Source: Pempheris klunzingeri (Eukaryota > Chordata > Actinopteri > Acropomatiformes > Pempheridae). From it: a DNA stretch of 64,000 nucleotides. Positions 62,822 to 64,000 of the stretch are shown here, one piece after another. Location: NCBI RefSeq assembly GCF_042242105.1, contig NC_092021.1:7366355-7430354 (forward strand), given 5' to 3'. The position numbers and the translations under genes were made by a program. Within the stretch, counting starts at the first letter, position 1, and every line of letters begins with the position of its first letter. Below the pieces are notes generated by a model. That model saw nothing but the letters and a program-made list of their open reading frames with translations, searched no databases and was not told the DNA's origin.

Positions 62822-63197
62822 CTCATCTCATCTCATTTTCTATACCGCTTATCCGTCAGGGTCGCGGGGGAGCTGGAGCCTATCCCAGCTGACATTGGGC
62901 GAGAGGCGGGGTCACCCTGGACTGGTCACCAGCCAATCATAGGGCCACATACAGAGACAGACAACCATTCACACTCACACTCACACCTACGGACAATTTA
63001 GAGTTACCAATTATCCTAATGTGCATGTCTTTGGATTGTGGGAGGAAGCCGGAGTACCCGGAGAGAACCCACGCTAGCATAGGGAGAACATGCAAACTCC
63101 ACACAGAAAGACCCCGGGTTCAAACCGGGATTTGAACCCAGAACCTTCTTGCTGTGAGGCAACAGTGCTAACCACCACAGCACCACCACGCTGCCCT
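62822..63197 (-). mobile_element. Near full-length V-SINE/AFC-like SINE
   Basis: The target duplication is taaatacatcat (62810-62821 and 63197-63208; the first base is ambiguous). On the minus strand the tRNA-derived head is visible with A-box-like gtggttagcactg and B-box-like ggttctgggttcaaatcc, followed by the body (gtgtggagtttgcatgttc) and the LINE-like tail ending in an atga-type repeat. About 375 bp long. Confidence 0.85.
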
Positions 63198-63388
63198 AAA
63201 TACATCATATAAATTGATATTCACTTTTCTGTGTGATATCAGGTCCATTATTACACATCTTTTAATGCATGGCAGCAACAAAGGAACAGTGCAGGTGAGA
63301 ATGACACACAGTGCATAACACATATAGAATAAACCACCCAACAGTATATAAAGTAGCTGAATACCCCCAACATGAAACTCACTGCTTA

Positions 63389-63394
<6 letters not shown>

Positions 63395-63443
<49 letters not shown>
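63395..63443. repeat. (CA)n microsatellite
   Basis: About 24 CA dinucleotides, nearly uninterrupted. Confidence 0.9.
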
Positions 63444-63447
<4 letters not shown>

Positions 63448-63599
63448 ATCAGTAATAATGATATAGACATAAAATGTTAAAAACAAAGCACAATTAGTGT
63501 TTTTATTTACTGTATTAGTTTTCTGGTAACAGCTTTTCTATATGTAATAATTTGAATGCACAACTTTGTTAGTTTTACTGAAGTAAAGATGTCTGTTTT

Positions 63600-64000
63600 T
63601 TGATGCAGTGTTTGAGTGTCGCCGCCAGATGGCAGTGTTGCTCCAGGCCGCGGCGGTGCGCAGCGCCCGGACCCGCTCTCCTCCTCCTCCTCCTCCTCCC
63701 CCTCACCCCCTTCCTCCTCCTCCTCCTCCTCCCTCTCCTCCTCAGCACCGCCGCTGCAGCTCGCTGACTGCCGCGGAGCGTCGTTTCGCTGAAGTCAGTC
63801 CAGACCTCTGATTTCCTGTCTGCCGGAGGAGCTCCACTCGGAGCTGACCTACGTGAAGCCAACAGGGAAGCCGCCTGCTGCTCCACCAGCACTCGGATTT
63901 TTTTATTCTCTCCTCCTCAGATGATTTGGAAATGTGGTGCGGAGCGCTTCATCCTGCAGCCAAAACCTGCGATCAGCTGCAGCAGCAACTTGGGAGATAA
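63600..64000 (+). promoter_or_regulatory. GC-rich promoter/first exon-like region at the window edge
   Basis: The stretch is sharply GC- and CpG-richer than its AT-rich left flank (for example gccgcggcggtgcgcagcgc and gctgactgccgcggagcgtc). A pyrimidine tract of CCT repeats at about 63676-63743 divides it. A short open frame begins at ATG 63921 and is still open near the window end, but I do not recognise it. On known synteny the next gene could be C2orf88 (smAKAP) or HIBCH, but neither protein is visible. Confidence 0.4.

Noticed and set aside
63575-63892. Arginine-rich minus-strand frame at the right edge
   Set aside because: It is the translated complement of the CCT/GGA-rich tract in a promoter-like region.
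1-64000. CRISPR array, operon-like or phage-like system
   Set aside because: No spaced direct repeats of that type and no prokaryotic genes. The window is vertebrate nuclear DNA.

Overview
The window is a 64 kb piece of teleost (percomorph-type) nuclear genome. The reasons are: intron-split vertebrate genes with GT-AG borders, a myostatin of the fish mstn1 (mstnb) type, CA/TG microsatellites, and many fish-type dispersed repeats (Tc1, hAT-like, tRNA-derived V-SINE/AFC-like, L2-like LINE). Nothing bacterial, viral or plasmid-like was seen. Exon borders were read by eye from splice sites, reading frame and recalled family sequences; no alignment or transcript data were available.

Layout, left to right. 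FKBP7 (+) has its last three coding exons at 399-4289; its start lies outside the window. OSGEPL1 (-) has seven exons at 6316-8888. ALKBH6 (+, one coding exon) is at 10257-10961 and ADAT3 (+, one coding exon) at 12313-13368. ORMDL1 (-) has three coding exons at 15282-17090 plus a probable non-coding first exon. PMS1 (+) has twelve coding exons at 20003-37283. A 13 kb gene-poor interval follows, then MSTN (-), three exons at 51153-53536 with a clear TATA box. The right end, 54-64 kb, is mostly repeats, with a GC-rich, promoter-like stretch at 63.6-64.0 kb that may be the first exon of the next gene.

OSGEPL1(-), ORMDL1(-), PMS1(+) and MSTN(-) keep the order and orientation known from human 2q32. 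ALKBH6 and ADAT3, which lie on human chromosome 19, form an intronless tandem pair between OSGEPL1 and ORMDL1 here. OSGEPL1 (t6A37 of mitochondrial tRNA) and ADAT3 (inosine 34 with ADAT2) are both tRNA-modification genes. ORMDL1 (sphingolipid homeostasis) and PMS1 (MutL-type mismatch repair) are head to head, probably sharing one promoter region. MSTN is the secreted TGF-beta-family brake on muscle growth.

No wholly new biological system is evident. The most useful unusual points are the intronless ALKBH6-ADAT3 pair with no AATAAA between the two genes, a GC-AG intron in PMS1, a hAT-like element with an exact 8-bp target duplication about 1 kb upstream of MSTN, a Tc1 remnant whose internal deletion keeps one reading frame open, two SINE copies with readable target duplications, and a TIR element of unknown family at 40.5-41.4 kb.
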